Source: Brevibacillus reuszeri
GTDB lineage: Bacteria; Bacillota; Bacilli; Brevibacillales; Brevibacillaceae
Assembly: GCF_001187725.1 (NCBI RefSeq)
Contig: NZ_LGIQ01000009.1
Location: 748,547-812,546, forward strand
Length of the DNA stretch: 64,000 bases
Direction of reading: 5' to 3'
The notes beneath the pieces are model-generated. The model saw only the letters and a list, made by a program, of their open reading frames with translations, was not told where the DNA came from and did not search any database. This document shows positions 63,550-64,000 of the stretch, piece by piece (position 1 is the first letter of the stretch; every line of letters begins with the position of its first letter). The translations under genes were made by a program, and so were the position numbers.

Positions 63550-64000
63550 GTGAGTCTGTTAAAAGAGATTCAGCACACGACCCAACAGGTTGCAGAAGCG
63601 ATTTCCGCAGTCCTGCAGATCGAAACAGAAATCGTTGATAATGAAATGACCATCATCGCTGGGACAGGAAAATACAAAGAGCTGATCAACATGAAGGAAG
63701 AAGAAGGCCAGATAGAAGCGGGATACCTGTACGGACGCGTCATTCGAACGAACCAGCCATTCTTTGTCGAAGACGCACGCAACGACCCCTCCTATGATCC
63801 GTCTGTGCTCACTGGAGGTACGGAAGAGCTCGCAGAAGTATGTGCGCCTATCCATTACGAAGGTATGGTCATCGGCGTCATCGGTCTGATTGCTTTTGAT
63901 GAAACGCAGCGTCGGTCGCTGGTCATGAACAAGCTCGTATTGCTTACCTATCTGCAACGCATGTCAGAATTATTGACCAGTAAAATTGCCGAGCAGGCTG
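63550..64000 (+). CDS. Probable sigma-54 type regulator, N-terminal part (cut by window end)
   Basis: An open frame of 150 codons runs off the right edge. The N-terminal region (LKEIQHTTQQVAEAISAVLQ, then IVDNEMTIIAGTGKYKE and RTNQPFFVEDARNDPSYDP, then YEGMVIGVIGLIAFDE) resembles the GAF-like sensory domain of PrdR-type sigma-54 dependent regulators. The catalytic AAA+ part would lie beyond the window. A GTG start at 63550 is used, with GGAGG 8 bases upstream. It is divergent from the PAS activator with about 260 bases between them. The family call rests on the sensory domain only. Confidence 0.6.
   Translation, partial: MSLLKEIQHTTQQVAEAISAVLQIETEIVDNEMTIIAGTGKYKELINMKEEEGQIEAGYLYGRVIRTNQPFFVEDARNDPSYDPSVLTGGTEELAEVCAPIHYEGMVIGVIGLIAFDETQRRSLVMNKLVLLTYLQRMSELLTSKIAEQA

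Overview
This 64 kb window looks like chromosome from a spore-forming, low-to-mid GC Firmicute, most plausibly a Brevibacillus or close Paenibacillaceae relative. That placement is inference: it rests on the gerA-type spore germination operon, the AGGAGG-type ribosome binding sites, frequent GTG/TTG starts, Bacillales families (DUF3055, DUF2294, the FdhA/DUF1641 pair) and an unusually rich set of sigma-54 (SigL) dependent catabolic genes. No rRNA, tRNA, CRISPR array or complete insertion sequence was seen. The far left edge carries a truncated TniQ-like gene in AT-rich DNA, probably a transposon scar.

Layout. 0.8-13.3 kb is a putrescine/agmatine catabolic regulon: a CBS-PAS-PAS sigma-54 activator with a small lipoyl-like partner, putrescine aminotransferase, aldehyde dehydrogenase, agmatinase, two APC permeases and a YtcJ-type amidohydrolase. 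Four -24/-12 promoters, and a shared dyad symmetric element about 90-100 bp upstream of most of them, tie the genes together. 13.6-17.4 kb is a gerA operon (AA-AB-AC). 17.5-22.3 kb holds a DUF554 membrane protein, MerR and TetR regulators, an AbrB-family membrane protein and an acetyltransferase. 22.4-26.5 kb is a vanG/vanC-like cluster (D-Ala-D-Ser type ligase, VanXY-like peptidase, VanT-like serine racemase) with no adjacent VanR/VanS. 26.7-30.5 kb is a formate dehydrogenase operon with a structured leader. 30.9-33.7 kb has an enoyl-CoA hydratase with an apparent ATT start and a divergent ArsR/MFS pair sharing a repeated operator. 33.9-38.2 kb is an ornithine cyclodeaminase-like / GGT-like / M32 carboxypeptidase operon.

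38.4-40.7 kb is a NarL-type two-component system. 40.9-45.2 kb holds an SDR, a large MalT/SARP-like ATPase regulator and a divergent cupin gene preceded by 11-bp direct repeats. 45.3-49.9 kb is an alcohol/aldehyde dehydrogenase operon with a sigma-54 promoter and a divergent AcoR-like activator. 49.9-53.1 kb has a thioesterase, a UbiD-family decarboxylase and a HAD phosphatase. 53.3-63.3 kb is a hydantoin-type catabolic island: an NCS1 permease, a DUF917 protein, a HyuA-type ATPase and two racemases run from a sigma-54 promoter. Upstream lies a second operon encoding a sigma-54 activator, a second DUF917 protein and a second HyuA in which the ATP-binding motifs are lost. A further regulator of the same kind begins at the right edge.

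The unifying theme is dedicated sigma-54 control: three complete enhancer-binding proteins plus one probable partial one, and six good -24/-12 promoters, each next to its catabolic genes. The most unusual features are the degenerate HyuA/DUF917 pair cotranscribed with its activator, the lipoyl-like protein translationally coupled to the first activator, and the regulator-less vanG-like cluster. All functions are inferred from sequence motifs recognised by eye; no database search was run.
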